DNA of 58,632 nt from an uncultured Methanobrevibacter sp. (lineage in GTDB: Archaea; Methanobacteriota; Methanobacteria; Methanobacteriales; Methanobacteriaceae). Every line of letters starts with the position of its first letter. Positions within the stretch are counted from its first letter, which is position 1. The translations under genes and the position numbers were made by a program. Below, one piece after another: positions 10,234-18,617 of the stretch. A model generated the notes under the pieces. That model saw nothing but the letters and a program-made list of their open reading frames with translations. It did not search any database and was not told the DNA's origin. The stretch covers positions 1 to 58,632 of the forward strand of contig ONJC01000013.1 of assembly GCA_900318035.1 (NCBI GenBank), read 5' to 3'.

Positions 10234-11175
10234 TTAAATTCCAATTATTTTCTGAATTTCTGTTACATCTTTGTGTATCATTGTTCCTACTTCTTCCATG
10301 GTATTGTTTTTTAATAACTCAAGAATTATGTTTTTTTCACCTTGTGTGATTCCTTCTATTTTTCCTTCTATTTTCCCTTCTTTTATTCCTTCTTTTTTTC
10401 CTTCTTTTATTCCTTCTTTCAGTGCTTCGTTTCTTTGTTCTTCTTTCCATTGTGCGAAAACGCCTTTGGTTCTACCTTCCATATTAATCATCTCCTTTAA
10501 TTCATCCTGTTTGTCGGAGTCAATATATTCAACGATGTTTAGATACATTCCAATTAGGACTCCATCTAATTCGTGTTTAGGAATGCAGTGTTTTTTGTCG
10601 TTAATGTGGTGACACATTTCGTATACAATTTCTTCTTCTCTTTCTTCCAACTCAAAAAGTGGCAATGCAATCAATAGTGAACATTCCTCTGATGTTAATA
10701 TTTTGTTGTTTTCAAATTTGTCTCTAATTTCTTTTAAATCTTTTTGTTTATTTATTGTCTTAGTTTTGATGATTTTGGGGTGGAATGTAATGTCTAACTT
10801 ATTATATTCTTTAATTTTTCCTTCTTTTGAAATAACAATAAGTATTGCAATTACATCGGTTTTTTCCTTGCATGATGTGTTCCAAAGATAGTTGTATACC
10901 TGTTCTAAATCATCCTTTCGAAGCATATTTTTTTTAAACTCGAATATTATGATTTTTCCAGATTTTGTAATCGCTCTGAAATCATGCAAATCATCAAATA
11001 TCTTAATTTTGTCCTTTCGTTTCAATGTTATTAATTCTGTTGGCAGAATATCCTCTATTTCTTCATCAATTCCTAGCACGTTTAAAATATGCATTAGGAA
11101 ATACATGAAACACATTTTTAAAAACAAATCACGATTTTTTTTCTCTTCAATACTCATATTATCACAATTTTTCAT
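10234..11175 (-). CDS. Rpn-family PD-(D/E)XK nuclease / putative transposase-like protein
   Basis: The 313-residue protein belongs to the Rpn (recombination-promoting nuclease, PD-(D/E)XK transposase-like) group. The N-terminal nuclease core shows FDDLHDFRAIT (metal Asp) and IIIFEFKKNML (the E-x-K). Near the C-terminus is a charged repeat of EGIKEGKKEG type, built from about seven 4-residue units, followed by a helical tail (ELLKNNTMEEVGTMIHKD). Such C-terminal repeats are typical of the family and are prone to slippage. Family members promote RecA-independent DNA exchange in bacteria; the role in archaea is not established. A truncated copy of its tail lies immediately downstream. Confidence 0.75.
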   Translation of the reverse strand: MKNCDNMSIEEKKNRDLFLKMCFMYFLMHILNVLGIDEEIEDILPTELITLKRKDKIKIFDDLHDFRAITKSGKIIIFEFKKNMLRKDDLEQVYNYLWNTSCKEKTDVIAILIVISKEGKIKEYNKLDITFHPKIIKTKTINKQKDLKEIRDKFENNKILTSEECSLLIALPLFELEEREEEIVYEMCHHINDKKHCIPKHELDGVLIGMYLNIVEYIDSDKQDELKEMINMEGRTKGVFAQWKEEQRNEALKEGIKEGKKEGIKEGKIEGKIEGITQGEKNIILELLKNNTMEEVGTMIHKDVTEIQKIIGI

Positions 11176-11420
11176 GCAATTTTTTTTGAAAATATTAAAT
11201 GAATTAAATTTTTTAAAAATTAATTTAACTCTCTTGATTTGCTTATTATTCTATTTATCATCTTATATAAATTGCATAGTTTGATTTAACCTCAATTTAA
11301 TGCTTTAAAATCAATTTTGCTTTGAAATTATAATTTAACATGGAATATGGTGAATTGTTTTTTAACAAAAAAATTCAAAGTTCAGATACTTTTAATTACT
11401 ATTTTAAATAAACTACAATT
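11176..11420. promoter_or_regulatory. Divergent promoter region, no gene seen
   Basis: These 245 bases separate the Rpn-type gene (minus) from ferredoxin (plus). They are very AT-rich, with TATA-like stretches such as TTATATAAATT near 11262, but no clear ORF or hairpin was found. Confidence 0.5.
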
Positions 11421-11660
11421 ATGGGTTTAGGTTCATTATTCAAAAGAGGAAAAAAGGATAAAAAGGAAGAGGTAGTTGAGGACTCACACATTGACATTAA
11501 CATAGAAGAATGTGACGGATGTGAGAAATGCTCAATAGCTTGTCCGAATAATGTTTTGATAATTGTTGATAATAAATCAGCCGTTCGTGACGCCCAGGTT
11601 TGCAAAAGCTGCAAGGTATGTATGGCAATTTGTCCTAATGACTGCATTACCGTTAACTGA
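11421..11660 (+). CDS. Small ferredoxin, two 4Fe-4S clusters
   Basis: The 79-residue protein has a charged N-terminal extension (about 27 residues, lysine and glutamate rich) and then a bacterial/archaeal 2[4Fe-4S] ferredoxin fold. The cysteine motifs are CDGCEKCSIACPN and CKSCKVCMAICPN, both complete C-x2-C-x2-C-x3-C(P) sets. It carries low-potential electrons in the cytosol; in methanogens such ferredoxins serve hydrogenases, formylmethanofuran dehydrogenase or CODH, but nothing here names the partner. No ribosome site is evident right before the ATG, so translation may be leaderless. It stands alone. Confidence 0.85.
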   Translation: MGLGSLFKRGKKDKKEEVVEDSHIDINIEECDGCEKCSIACPNNVLIIVDNKSAVRDAQVCKSCKVCMAICPNDCITVN

Positions 11661-11701
11661 TATTTTCACGAATGGTGTCGATAAAGCTGGTATTTTCTAT
11701 T

Positions 11702-12436
11702 TTAATTATTTCTGTAATTTTGTCTGATTTTTCTGATTCTTACAGTGTCTCCGCTGAATACTTCTAATGGATGACCGTCATATAATACGTAAGATGTTGT
11801 ATTTTCCCTCAGTTCTGTGATTTTAATCTCGACTGTTGAATCGTCGGCAAGCACAATGCTTCTGTTTATTACGGTATGTGGAGCTATCGGCGTTAGTGTG
11901 AGGATGTGTGCAGTCGGATCCACGATGGGGCCTCCGCAGGAGAGGTTGTATGCTGTTGAGCCTGTCGGTGTGCAAACGAGTATTCCGTCTGCGGTATACG
12001 AATTAATCAGTTTTTCATTGACAAGCACATCGAACCTGAGGACTCCAAATGCATTTTTTGATATTCCTATTTCATTCAGTGCGGGAGGTATTTCAATGAC
12101 GTCACCTGAAGGTTTGACTATTTCTCCTTCAACCATCATTCTTCTTTCGAGGTAATATTTTCCGTCCTGAATACTTTCAAGGGCATTTTCAATATCTTCT
12201 GGATTGATTTCAGTCAGATATCCCAAAGTTCCAGTGTTGATTCCTATAATCGGCTTTTCGTGTGATTTGTGTGATGATTTGAGAAATGTGCCGTCTCCTC
12301 CTATTGAAATAATCATGTCGCAGTCGGCGATTTCATCAGTGATTTCGAAATCTAATTTTTTTGAAATGGAGATTAGTTTGTTTTTGGTTTTGGTGGTTAT
12401 TTCTTTTTCAAAGTTAGTATGGATGAATATTTTCAT
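11702..12436 (-). CDS. nadK: NAD kinase
   Basis: This 244-residue protein is an ATP-NAD kinase that makes NADP. It shows GGDGT (residues about 50-54, with catalytic Asp), GINTGTLGYL, the NEIGI segment (the usual NE-D/G site), TADGILVCTPTGSTAYNLS (substrate loop) and GGPIVDP. The length is that of a single-domain NAD kinase; it is not fused to an inositol monophosphatase domain as in some methanogens. Only GGTAAC precedes the ATG, so the ribosome site is weak. It is transcribed on the minus strand just downstream of the monooxygenase-like gene with 22 bases between, so the two may share a transcript. Confidence 0.88.
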   Translation of the reverse strand: MKIFIHTNFEKEITTKTKNKLISISKKLDFEITDEIADCDMIISIGGDGTFLKSSHKSHEKPIIGINTGTLGYLTEINPEDIENALESIQDGKYYLERRMMVEGEIVKPSGDVIEIPPALNEIGISKNAFGVLRFDVLVNEKLINSYTADGILVCTPTGSTAYNLSCGGPIVDPTAHILTLTPIAPHTVINRSIVLADDSTVEIKITELRENTTSYVLYDGHPLEVFSGDTVRIRKIRQNYRNN

Positions 12437-12458
12437 GTTACCGTAAAAAATAAAAAGA

Positions 12459-12764
12459 TTATAGGTTTAATTCATCGGCACCTATAACTTGAATTGTCAT
12501 ATCCTTAACAAATTCTCCACTTTCTTCTGAAAAGTTTAAAAAGTGAGGAGAACCCATATGTTTTTTTAAAGCTTCTAAAGATTCCCATTTTTCGACAAAT
12601 GTTAATGTGTCTTTATCAACAGGTTTTAGTAATTGATAATCAATATTACCTTCTTCAAGTAAAGATTCTTCAATCAACTCTTTTGAAACTTCGATTATAC
12701 TATCCTGACAACCTTCTTTAGGTTCAATATTTGCTAAAACGAGTATGAAATCCATAACTTTCAC
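12459..12764 (-). CDS. Antibiotic biosynthesis monooxygenase (ABM) domain protein
   Basis: The 101-residue protein is a single ABM ferredoxin-like fold domain. It starts with FILVLANIEPKEG, has a middle TFVEKWESLEALKKHMGSPHF with the W/E/H pattern typical of this group, and ends with a short strand. Family members are small cofactor-free oxygenases or quinol monooxygenases (YgiN type) and act as dimers; the substrate is unknown. In a strict anaerobe it may detoxify quinones. It lies directly upstream of nadK on the same strand. Confidence 0.75.
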   Translation of the reverse strand: MKVMDFILVLANIEPKEGCQDSIIEVSKELIEESLLEEGNIDYQLLKPVDKDTLTFVEKWESLEALKKHMGSPHFLNFSEESGEFVKDMTIQVIGADELNL

Positions 12765-12899
12765 CTAAAAATCTTTATACATTTCATTATACTTAATTAT
12801 ATCCATAAAATGTAAAAAATATATTTCATGAGTATTTCCAAAAATACATTAATTAAAAAACAGATATATAAAAGTAGCAAAAACTTTTGGAGAAAGATG

Positions 12900-13592
12900 A
12901 TGATATATTCAACAGAAATTGAAAATATGTGTCTTGTTCGCAAGGGTGCAAATCATGACCCTGCTCCTATTCCTGAAGAGGGCAAGTGGGTAAAAGCAAA
13001 GCAGATCGGAGATATTTCCGGTTTTACCCATGGTATAGGTTGGTGTGCACCGCAACAAGGATGCTGCAAACTGACATTAAATGTTAAAGAAGGTATTATT
13101 GAAGAGGCACTGGTTGAAACATTGGGTTGTTCAGGCATGACTCATTCAGCTGCCATGGCAGGCGAGATACTTGTCGGAAAAACCATACTTGAGGCATTGA
13201 ACACTGATTTGGTGTGTGATGCAATCAACACTGCAATGCGCGAATTATTCTTACAGATTGTTTATGGAAGAACCCAATCCGCATTTTCAGAAGGAGGCCT
13301 TCAAATAGGTGCAGGACTTGAGGATTTGGGAAAAGGGCACAGAAGCCAAGTGGGAACAATCTACTCAACCAAAGAAAAAGGTCCGAGATATCTGGAACTC
13401 ACCGAAGGATACATTACAGAAATCGGACTTGACGAAGATGATGAAATCATTGGATACAAATACATTAACTTAGGCGTAATGTTGGATCAGATAAAGGATG
13501 GCGTTGACCCTATGGAAGCTATTGACAGTGCAACAGGCCAATACGGAAGATTCGACGATGCGGCTAAAAAAATAGACCCTAGGAGTGAATGA
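12900..13592 (+). CDS. IscU/NifU-like Fe-S scaffold partner of GGGtGRT protein
   Basis: The protein (MIYSTEIENMCLVRKGANHDP start, about 230 residues) belongs to the IscU-like family that is found beside GGGtGRT proteins. Conserved cysteines lie in GWCAPQQGCCKL and in LGCSGMTHSAAMA, the scaffold-type ligands. The frame is open from an ATG at 12828, but a TATA-like ATATATAAAA lies inside that extension and GGAG at 12889-12892 points to the ATG at 12900 (or 12897), so I chose 12900. It overlaps the next gene by 4 bases at ATGA or is separated from it by 2 bases, depending on that start. The role is presumably Fe-S assembly or an Fe-S enzyme complex with its neighbour; the reaction is unknown. 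Confidence 0.8.
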   Translation: MIYSTEIENMCLVRKGANHDPAPIPEEGKWVKAKQIGDISGFTHGIGWCAPQQGCCKLTLNVKEGIIEEALVETLGCSGMTHSAAMAGEILVGKTILEALNTDLVCDAINTAMRELFLQIVYGRTQSAFSEGGLQIGAGLEDLGKGHRSQVGTIYSTKEKGPRYLELTEGYITEIGLDEDDEIIGYKYINLGVMLDQIKDGVDPMEAIDSATGQYGRFDDAAKKIDPRSE

Positions 13593-13594
13593 TT

Positions 13595-14596
13595 ATGGCA
13601 TTATTTGAAAGTTATGAAAGAAGGATTGCACAAATCATTCCGGTTTTGGAAAAATACGGCATCAAAGACCTTGAAGAAGCCAAACAGATTTGTCTTGACA
13701 AGGGTTTCGACCCATATGATATTGTAAAAGGGGTTCAGCCAATCTGTTTTGAAAACGCTTGCTGGGCATACACACTTGGAGCCGCAATTGCAGTAAAGCA
13801 GGGATGCACAAAAGCATCAGATGCTGCAAAGGCAATCGGTGAAGGTCTGCAGGCATTCTGCATTCCTGGAAGTGTAGCTGATGACAGGCAAGTAGGATTG
13901 GGACATGGAAACCTTGCATCAATGCTTTTAAGTGATGAAAGTGAATGTTTTGCATTTCTTGCAGGTCATGAAAGTTTTGCAGCTGCAGAAGGAGCAATAG
14001 GTATTGCAAACTCAGCAAATGAAGTCAGAGAAAAACCTTTGAGGGTAATTTTAAACGGTCTTGGAAAGGATGCTGCATTAATCATTTCAAGAATCAACGG
14101 ATTCACTCATGTTGAAACAGAATTCGACTACTTTACCGGAGAAGTGAAAGTAGTTAAAGAAAAAGCATACTCTGACGGTGAAAGAGCTAAGGTAAGATGC
14201 TATGGTGCTGATGATGTACGTGAAGGTGTTGCCATTATGCATTTGGAAGGCGTTGATGTATCAATCACAGGTAACTCAACCAATCCAACACGTTTCCAAC
14301 ATCCTGTAGCAGGAACATACAAGAAGGAATGCATGCTTCAGGGCAAAAAGTACTTCTCAGTGGCATCCGGTGGAGGAACCGGAAGAACCCTGCACCCGGA
14401 CAACATGGCTGCAGGACCTGCTTCCTACGGTATGACAGATACTTTAGGAAGAATGCACTCCGATGCCCAGTTTGCAGGTTCATCTTCTGTACCTGCCCAT
14501 GTGGAAATGATGGGACTGATCGGTATGGGAAACAACCCTATGGTTGGAGCTTCAGTAGCAGTGGCTGTTGCTGTTGAAAAGGCAATGAAAAAATAA
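13595..14596 (+). CDS. GGGtGRT protein
   Basis: The protein (MALFESYERRIAQII start, 333 residues) carries the name-giving motif as SGGGTGRTLHPDN near residue 255. Glycine-rich and cysteine-bearing segments (GVQPICFENACWAYTLGAA, GLGHGNLASML) are typical of the family, which always travels with the IscU-like gene found just upstream. The exact reaction is not known. GGAG at 13582-13585 is 3 bases from the ATG at 13589 and 9 from the ATG at 13595, so the second start is preferred. The pair forms a tight operon ended by a hairpin overlapping the stop codon. Confidence 0.87.
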   Translation: MALFESYERRIAQIIPVLEKYGIKDLEEAKQICLDKGFDPYDIVKGVQPICFENACWAYTLGAAIAVKQGCTKASDAAKAIGEGLQAFCIPGSVADDRQVGLGHGNLASMLLSDESECFAFLAGHESFAAAEGAIGIANSANEVREKPLRVILNGLGKDAALIISRINGFTHVETEFDYFTGEVKVVKEKAYSDGERAKVRCYGADDVREGVAIMHLEGVDVSITGNSTNPTRFQHPVAGTYKKECMLQGKKYFSVASGGGTGRTLHPDNMAAGPASYGMTDTLGRMHSDAQFAGSSSVPAHVEMMGLIGMGNNPMVGASVAVAVAVEKAMKK

Positions 14597-14613
14597 GGGA
14601 TTTCACTCCCTTT
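14595..14613 (+). terminator. Terminator after GGGtGRT gene
   Basis: AAGGGA and TCCCTT form a stem around TTTCAC, starting at the stop codon, with a T8 run about 18 bases further on. Confidence 0.6.
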
Positions 14614-14641
14614 TACACTCTTTTTTTTAGGAAGTTATATT

Positions 14642-15067
14642 ATGGCTACAATGTGGGGAATGGCCGTTCGAGGAATATGTGAATATGACGGCAAGGTTTT
14701 GCTTTTAAAAATCAGATCAAAATCCGCTCATGATGCCGGAAGATGGGAAATTCCCGGCGGAAAAGTTAAGAAATGCGAATATTTCGACAATGCACTTAAA
14801 AGGGAATACCTTGAGGAAACAGGTATTGAAGTGGATGTGGATGAGCTTTTGAATGTTGTCAGAAGAGATTATACGGCATGCAAAACCAATGAGGAAGTAA
14901 AATCAATTCAATTGATTATGAAAGTAACCTGCCAAAGCGATGAGGTTACAATCAGCGAAGAGCACGACGATTATGGATGGTTCAGCTATGATGAAGTCGA
15001 TGATATGATTTCAAAAGGTTTGCTGACGCCGCCTGCCGTTGAAGCTTTTGGAAAAAATGATAATTAG
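14642..15067 (+). CDS. Nudix hydrolase (MutT/NudG-like)
   Basis: The 141-residue protein has a complete Nudix box: G-x5-E-x7-REYLEETGI (from GGKVKKCEYF on, residues about 39-61). Family members hydrolyse nucleoside diphosphates linked to another moiety, for example 8-oxo-dGTP or CTP. The long-box sequence EIPGGKVK is typical of MutT-like house-cleaning enzymes, but the substrate cannot be told. Its stop codon overlaps the start of the acetyltransferase gene, so the two are translationally coupled. Confidence 0.85.
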   Translation: MATMWGMAVRGICEYDGKVLLLKIRSKSAHDAGRWEIPGGKVKKCEYFDNALKREYLEETGIEVDVDELLNVVRRDYTACKTNEEVKSIQLIMKVTCQSDEVTISEEHDDYGWFSYDEVDDMISKGLLTPPAVEAFGKNDN

Positions 15068-15566
15068 AAAAGCAACATGTGATGATTTGGAGGATATAGC
15101 CAATCTTGAACTTGAATGTTTTCCTGTAAATGAAGCCGCAACGGTTCATGATTTTAAGGAAAGGTTAAGGGTTTATCCGAATCATTTTTTGCTTCTGTTT
15201 TTAGACGATAAGCTGGTTGCATTTGTTGACGGATTCTGCACCTGTGATGCTGATTTGACGGATGATATGTATGAAAACTCCTGCCTTCATGATGAGGATG
15301 GAGACTGGCAGATGATTTTTGGCCTCAATACACATCCAGATTATAGGGGGCAAGGATATGCGTCCAAATTGATGAACTGTTTTATCGGCCAGGCCAGACG
15401 GGAAAAACGCTTGGGTGTTGTTTTAACCTGTAAAAAACAGATGGCGGAGTTCTATTCAAAATTCGGATTTGTCGATGAGGGAATCAGTGAATCAGCTCAT
15501 GGTGGTGCGGTTTGGAAACAGATGAGATTAACGTTTGATGGGGTGGAGGGATGCAAAAAATATTAG
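15057..15566 (+). CDS. GNAT family N-acetyltransferase
   Basis: This acetyltransferase (MIIRKATCDDLEDIANLE start) has the GNAT acetyl-CoA loop in THPDYRGQGYASKLM, fitting the R/Q-x-x-G-x-G/A motif. The frame opens at 15039, but the ATG at 15057 overlaps the Nudix stop codon and has GGA 5 bases upstream, so it is taken as start. The substrate is unknown: small amines, amino acids or protein N-termini are possible. A GGGATGC/GCATCCC hairpin overlaps the stop codon. Confidence 0.82.
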   Translation: MIIRKATCDDLEDIANLELECFPVNEAATVHDFKERLRVYPNHFLLLFLDDKLVAFVDGFCTCDADLTDDMYENSCLHDEDGDWQMIFGLNTHPDYRGQGYASKLMNCFIGQARREKRLGVVLTCKKQMAEFYSKFGFVDEGISESAHGGAVWKQMRLTFDGVEGCKKY

Positions 15567-15602
15567 CATCCCCTTTCTACTTATTCAACCAATTTTTGGT
15601 TG
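15548..15602 (+). terminator. Two consecutive hairpins ending the Nudix-GNAT operon
   Basis: GGGATGC (15548) pairs with GCATCCC (15566), overlapping the stop codon. CAACCAA (15586) pairs with TTGGTTG (15596). Together they form a double terminator. Between here and 15843 nothing else is seen. Confidence 0.6.
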
Positions 15603-15843
15603 GAATACGTTTTGGAGTTTTTTTTTGATAGTATGAGAGGTTTTAATTTAGCTTTTCAAATCTGATGCATTGAATTGACATCCACAAAACGGTTAGGTTT
15701 AAGAAGGATTTCAATTATATCACTTTTGCATGTCATATTGTCAATGAATGTTTTCAAGGCTTGTCATACTATCAAATTAAACATTGGTCTGTCTCATATA
15801 AAAATGGTTTTAAATCATGAATAGTCAATATTGAACTAAACAG

Positions 15844-16611
15844 TTAAGGCTGAAGCTCGTAAACGCATTTGTCATCTCCCATGGAATAGCACATTATTTC
15901 CTCAATATCGAGGTCGAATTTAAAGTAGTGATTAAATAATGTTTCAAACATTCCCTTTTCAATATTGCAAATGGGCATTCCTGATTTTGGAACTTTAAGA
16001 GATTCAAAGCAGTCAAGGCATGTTATTCTAATTTTGTTGTCAAGTTCAAAGTATATTTTGCCTAGATTGTTCTTTTGCCAGTAGGATGAAATGTTGTCCA
16101 TGAAAATATCCAGATCTTCGTCATATATTTGGCTGAACAGGTATTCTCCAATGTAGTTTCCCATTTTCTGAAGAACAGGTGAAATGTCCATCCCAAATTC
16201 CATAAGCAGTGATTTGAATGTATGAGTAAGAAGAACCACATATTCTATATCTCCGTTATCAATGAATTCATCAATCAGGTGTTTGGTTTGGTTTTCATGA
16301 GTTTTTTTAATATTATTTGAATCGATTGAGCCCAAATAATCTGCATTTAAATAAAAAATCTTTTTTCTATTGTCGCTCGGATCTGCCTTGTAGTTTACAA
16401 TCCCCTCTTTTCTCAAATCCCTCAGGTGCATTGATACGCTTGCCTTGGATTTTGATGTATTTTCAACAATTTCTTCGAAGTTCATTTCATCATCCTTCAG
16501 CAAATCTAGAATCTCATACTTCATTGGGCTTTTAATGATGTCAATGCCGACCATTCGACGGTCTTTTTTACTTTCATTTAATATAATCTGAATCGGGTTT
16601 GAGGTGGTCAT
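15844..16611 (-). CDS. MsvR-like transcription regulator (ArsR-type winged helix plus V4R domain)
   Basis: The 255-residue protein has an N-terminal winged helix (residues about 25-95: MKYEILDLLKDDEMNFEEI, then SKASVSMHLRDLRKEG as recognition helix) and a C-terminal V4R domain (about 110-255). V4R cysteines are in ITCLDCFESL, PICNIEKGMFE and GDDKCVYEL. This layout is that of MsvR, a methanogen redox-sensing regulator whose V4R cysteines switch DNA binding; published MsvR sites have a TTCG-CGAA spacing, which I do not see here. Instead an ACTAAATTTTA(G/A)T box occurs twice upstream of the gene, a possible autoregulatory operator. Confidence 0.72.
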   Translation of the reverse strand: MTTSNPIQIILNESKKDRRMVGIDIIKSPMKYEILDLLKDDEMNFEEIVENTSKSKASVSMHLRDLRKEGIVNYKADPSDNRKKIFYLNADYLGSIDSNNIKKTHENQTKHLIDEFIDNGDIEYVVLLTHTFKSLLMEFGMDISPVLQKMGNYIGEYLFSQIYDEDLDIFMDNISSYWQKNNLGKIYFELDNKIRITCLDCFESLKVPKSGMPICNIEKGMFETLFNHYFKFDLDIEEIMCYSMGDDKCVYELQP

Positions 16612-16627
16612 AGTGTGCCTCCTAAAA

Positions 16628-16741
16628 ACTAAATTTTAATTAATATAAGTGCTTATTTAATATATAAATGTTTGTATAATGCTTTAAAATTAGTTTAGAT
16701 TAATCTTAACAGTTAAATTAAATAAATACTAAATTTTAGTA
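16628..16741. promoter_or_regulatory. Promoter of MsvR-like gene with two ACTAAATTTTA boxes
   Basis: ACTAAATTTTAAT (16628-16640) lies next to the start codon region, and the near-palindrome TACTAAATTTTAGTA (16727-16741) lies about 100 bases further upstream on the minus strand. Between them is AT-rich sequence with TATA-like ATATATAAA. The paired boxes suggest an operator. Confidence 0.5.
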
Positions 16742-16783
16742 AGTTAAATAAAAATGAGAAAAATTAAAAGAAGTTTAATAAGT

Positions 16784-17581
16784 TTAGTCAAGATTCAAAA
16801 TCTTGGCCGCATTGTCATAAAGTATTTGGGACCTTTCTTCATCAGTCAAATCAATTTTATTGAAATATGCCATTTCACTGTCAGATTCCCACATGGGATA
16901 GTCTGTTCCCCATAAGACTCTGTCTGAACCATATGCATGAATCAGTTCCAATGCAGTTTCAGGGCTTAAATCATATAGGCTGGAGCTTAAGTCAACATAT
17001 AGATTTGGTGTTCCTGCCAATTGGCGGGTTGCCTCTTCCCATACGCTCCATCCTGCAAAGTGAGCTCCTATGAATGTAATGTCCGGAAACCTTTCCAAAA
17101 ATGGTTTGATCTGTTCGGGATTTGAATAGTTGTATCTGAAATCACCGCAGTGCACCAACATAGGAACCTTGCCTTTGCTTACAACTTCGCCAATTTTAAA
17201 AGCACGTTCCTCGTTCATTGCAAACTGCTGGAAATCAGGATGAACCTTCACTCCCTTAAGTCCAAGCTCTATGAGATAGTCGAAATCTCCCTGAATATCC
17301 TCGCTGTCCGGATGAAGTGTGCCGAATCCGGTGAAAATATCTGGGTGAGTATTCACGGCCTCAGAGATAAATTCATTTATTGACTTTACCTGTTTGGGTG
17401 TTGTTGCAACGGAATGGACCAGATAGTGTGTCACTCCTACTTTATTACCGTCCCTTATCAAATCATCCAACTTACCGTTCAGGGACATATCTAAATCATA
17501 GAAATCTCTAATTCCGAGTACAGCTTTTTCTGCTATTTTATCCGGATAAATGTGACAGTGTGCATTTACGATTTTTTGCAT
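16784..17581 (-). CDS. Amidohydrolase family protein (TIM-barrel metal hydrolase)
   Basis: The 265-residue protein starts MQKIVNAHCHIYPDKIAEKA with the H-x-H metal motif on strand 1, and continues with KVHPDFQQFA, MLVHCGDFRYNY (strand His), GAHFAGWS and VLWGTDYPMW (strand 8 Asp). This is the Amidohydro_2 (ACMSD-like decarboxylase/hydrolase) group. Members hydrolyse or decarboxylate cyclic or aromatic substrates with one divalent metal; the substrate here is unknown. It lies upstream of the MsvR-like gene on the same strand with a 172-base promoter gap, so it is probably transcribed separately. Confidence 0.82.
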   Translation of the reverse strand: MQKIVNAHCHIYPDKIAEKAVLGIRDFYDLDMSLNGKLDDLIRDGNKVGVTHYLVHSVATTPKQVKSINEFISEAVNTHPDIFTGFGTLHPDSEDIQGDFDYLIELGLKGVKVHPDFQQFAMNEERAFKIGEVVSKGKVPMLVHCGDFRYNYSNPEQIKPFLERFPDITFIGAHFAGWSVWEEATRQLAGTPNLYVDLSSSLYDLSPETALELIHAYGSDRVLWGTDYPMWESDSEMAYFNKIDLTDEERSQILYDNAAKILNLD

Positions 17582-17727
17582 ATAATTAAACTCCTTTTAA
17601 TAGTACAATAACATATTATATTTTCATTCATAAAAAGTTAAGTGTCATTAAAGCTTTTTGTTTAACTGTTTTAAATACTCTGAAATTCAACTTTTAATTA
17701 TAACCACTTTTATTTGGAGGTGAAAAA

Positions 17728-17886
17728 ATGAGATTAGGTGAACTGAGAAGTCGTACAAAGGATTTGGATAACAAATTATTCGTGTACCTAAGCAATTATG
17801 ACGCTACAGGCGAGCATGTGCAGGTCCTGGAAATTGATATCGCAACAGACAATGCATTATTCTTAAGAGTTGTGGATGAAGACTAG
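17728..17886 (+). CDS. Small conserved-looking protein, 52 residues
   Basis: A strong ribosome site (GGAGGTG) lies 5 bases before an ATG that opens a 52-codon frame: MRLGELRSRTKDLDNKLFVY, ending LFLRVVDED. It has no cysteines or membrane segment and reads like a small alpha/beta protein. Its stop overlaps the stop of the convergent gene by a few bases. The strong ribosome site is the main reason to call it real; function unknown. Confidence 0.6.
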   Translation: MRLGELRSRTKDLDNKLFVYLSNYDATGEHVQVLEIDIATDNALFLRVVDED

Positions 17887-18533
17887 AATAACTGTTTTCC
17901 ACTATACTCATTTTCTTCTGTATAGATTCTAATCAATCTATCAATCAAATCATCATACATCAGCCTATGGCCGACAGCACCTCCATAGGGTGTTTTAACA
18001 TTGTTCAGGCTCAAGTCGGAAAATTCTCCACAGTTGTTGATGATATACCACATTCCATGGGGAGTGTAGATGAACAATTCTCCTTCTCCATTTTCATATC
18101 CGTTTTTGAAGCTGTCTTCGGGGTCGTACATTTTTGTTGAATGGACGGCCAGTCTTGAGAGGTCCTGTTCGGGTCTTGTTCCTGTTTTTTCAAAAAGCAT
18201 TTTCAGCCATTCATATGATTTGTCCTTGAGATTGGCCTTTTTAATAGGGTCTGCAAATGCTTCTTTTACCTTGTTTTGTCTTTTTTCAAGAGTATTTGTG
18301 ATTCCTAATATTTCCTCAACCTTTGCAACATCCTTTTCAAGGCATCTCCATCCTTCAGGCCTTCCGGTAACCTGGACATTTCCTTCCACAAAATCCATTC
18401 TCTTGAATTTTCTGAAATATGGCTTTACTTTTTCAAACTCCTCATCGGGTATCATTTTGTTTAATCCATACAGGTATCCATATTCATTAGCGTCATAGCA
18501 TTTTGTTTCTAGTTTAAGTTCCTTATCTTCCAT
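17883..18533 (-). CDS. Hypothetical protein, 216 residues
   Basis: I do not recognise this protein. It is soluble, charged and without signal peptide. Segments such as WYIINNCGEFSDL, RPEGWRCLEKDV and KTPYGGAVGHRL look like conserved loops of an enzyme or binding protein. It is transcribed on the minus strand from an AT-rich promoter gap shared with mdh and ends against the 52-residue gene. Confidence 0.65.
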   Translation of the reverse strand: MEDKELKLETKCYDANEYGYLYGLNKMIPDEEFEKVKPYFRKFKRMDFVEGNVQVTGRPEGWRCLEKDVAKVEEILGITNTLEKRQNKVKEAFADPIKKANLKDKSYEWLKMLFEKTGTRPEQDLSRLAVHSTKMYDPEDSFKNGYENGEGELFIYTPHGMWYIINNCGEFSDLSLNNVKTPYGGAVGHRLMYDDLIDRLIRIYTEENEYSGKQLF

Positions 18534-18617
18534 AATCTCACCAATTATATTTAATTTATTATTTTTTTATATAAAAATTAGTAAGTTTTTTTTATTTAAA
18601 AACACAATATAACAACT

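Noticed and set aside
12828..12899. Longer N-terminus for the IscU-like protein
   Set aside because: Contains a TATA-like box and is followed by a good ribosome site and ATG; the family starts at the downstream ATG.
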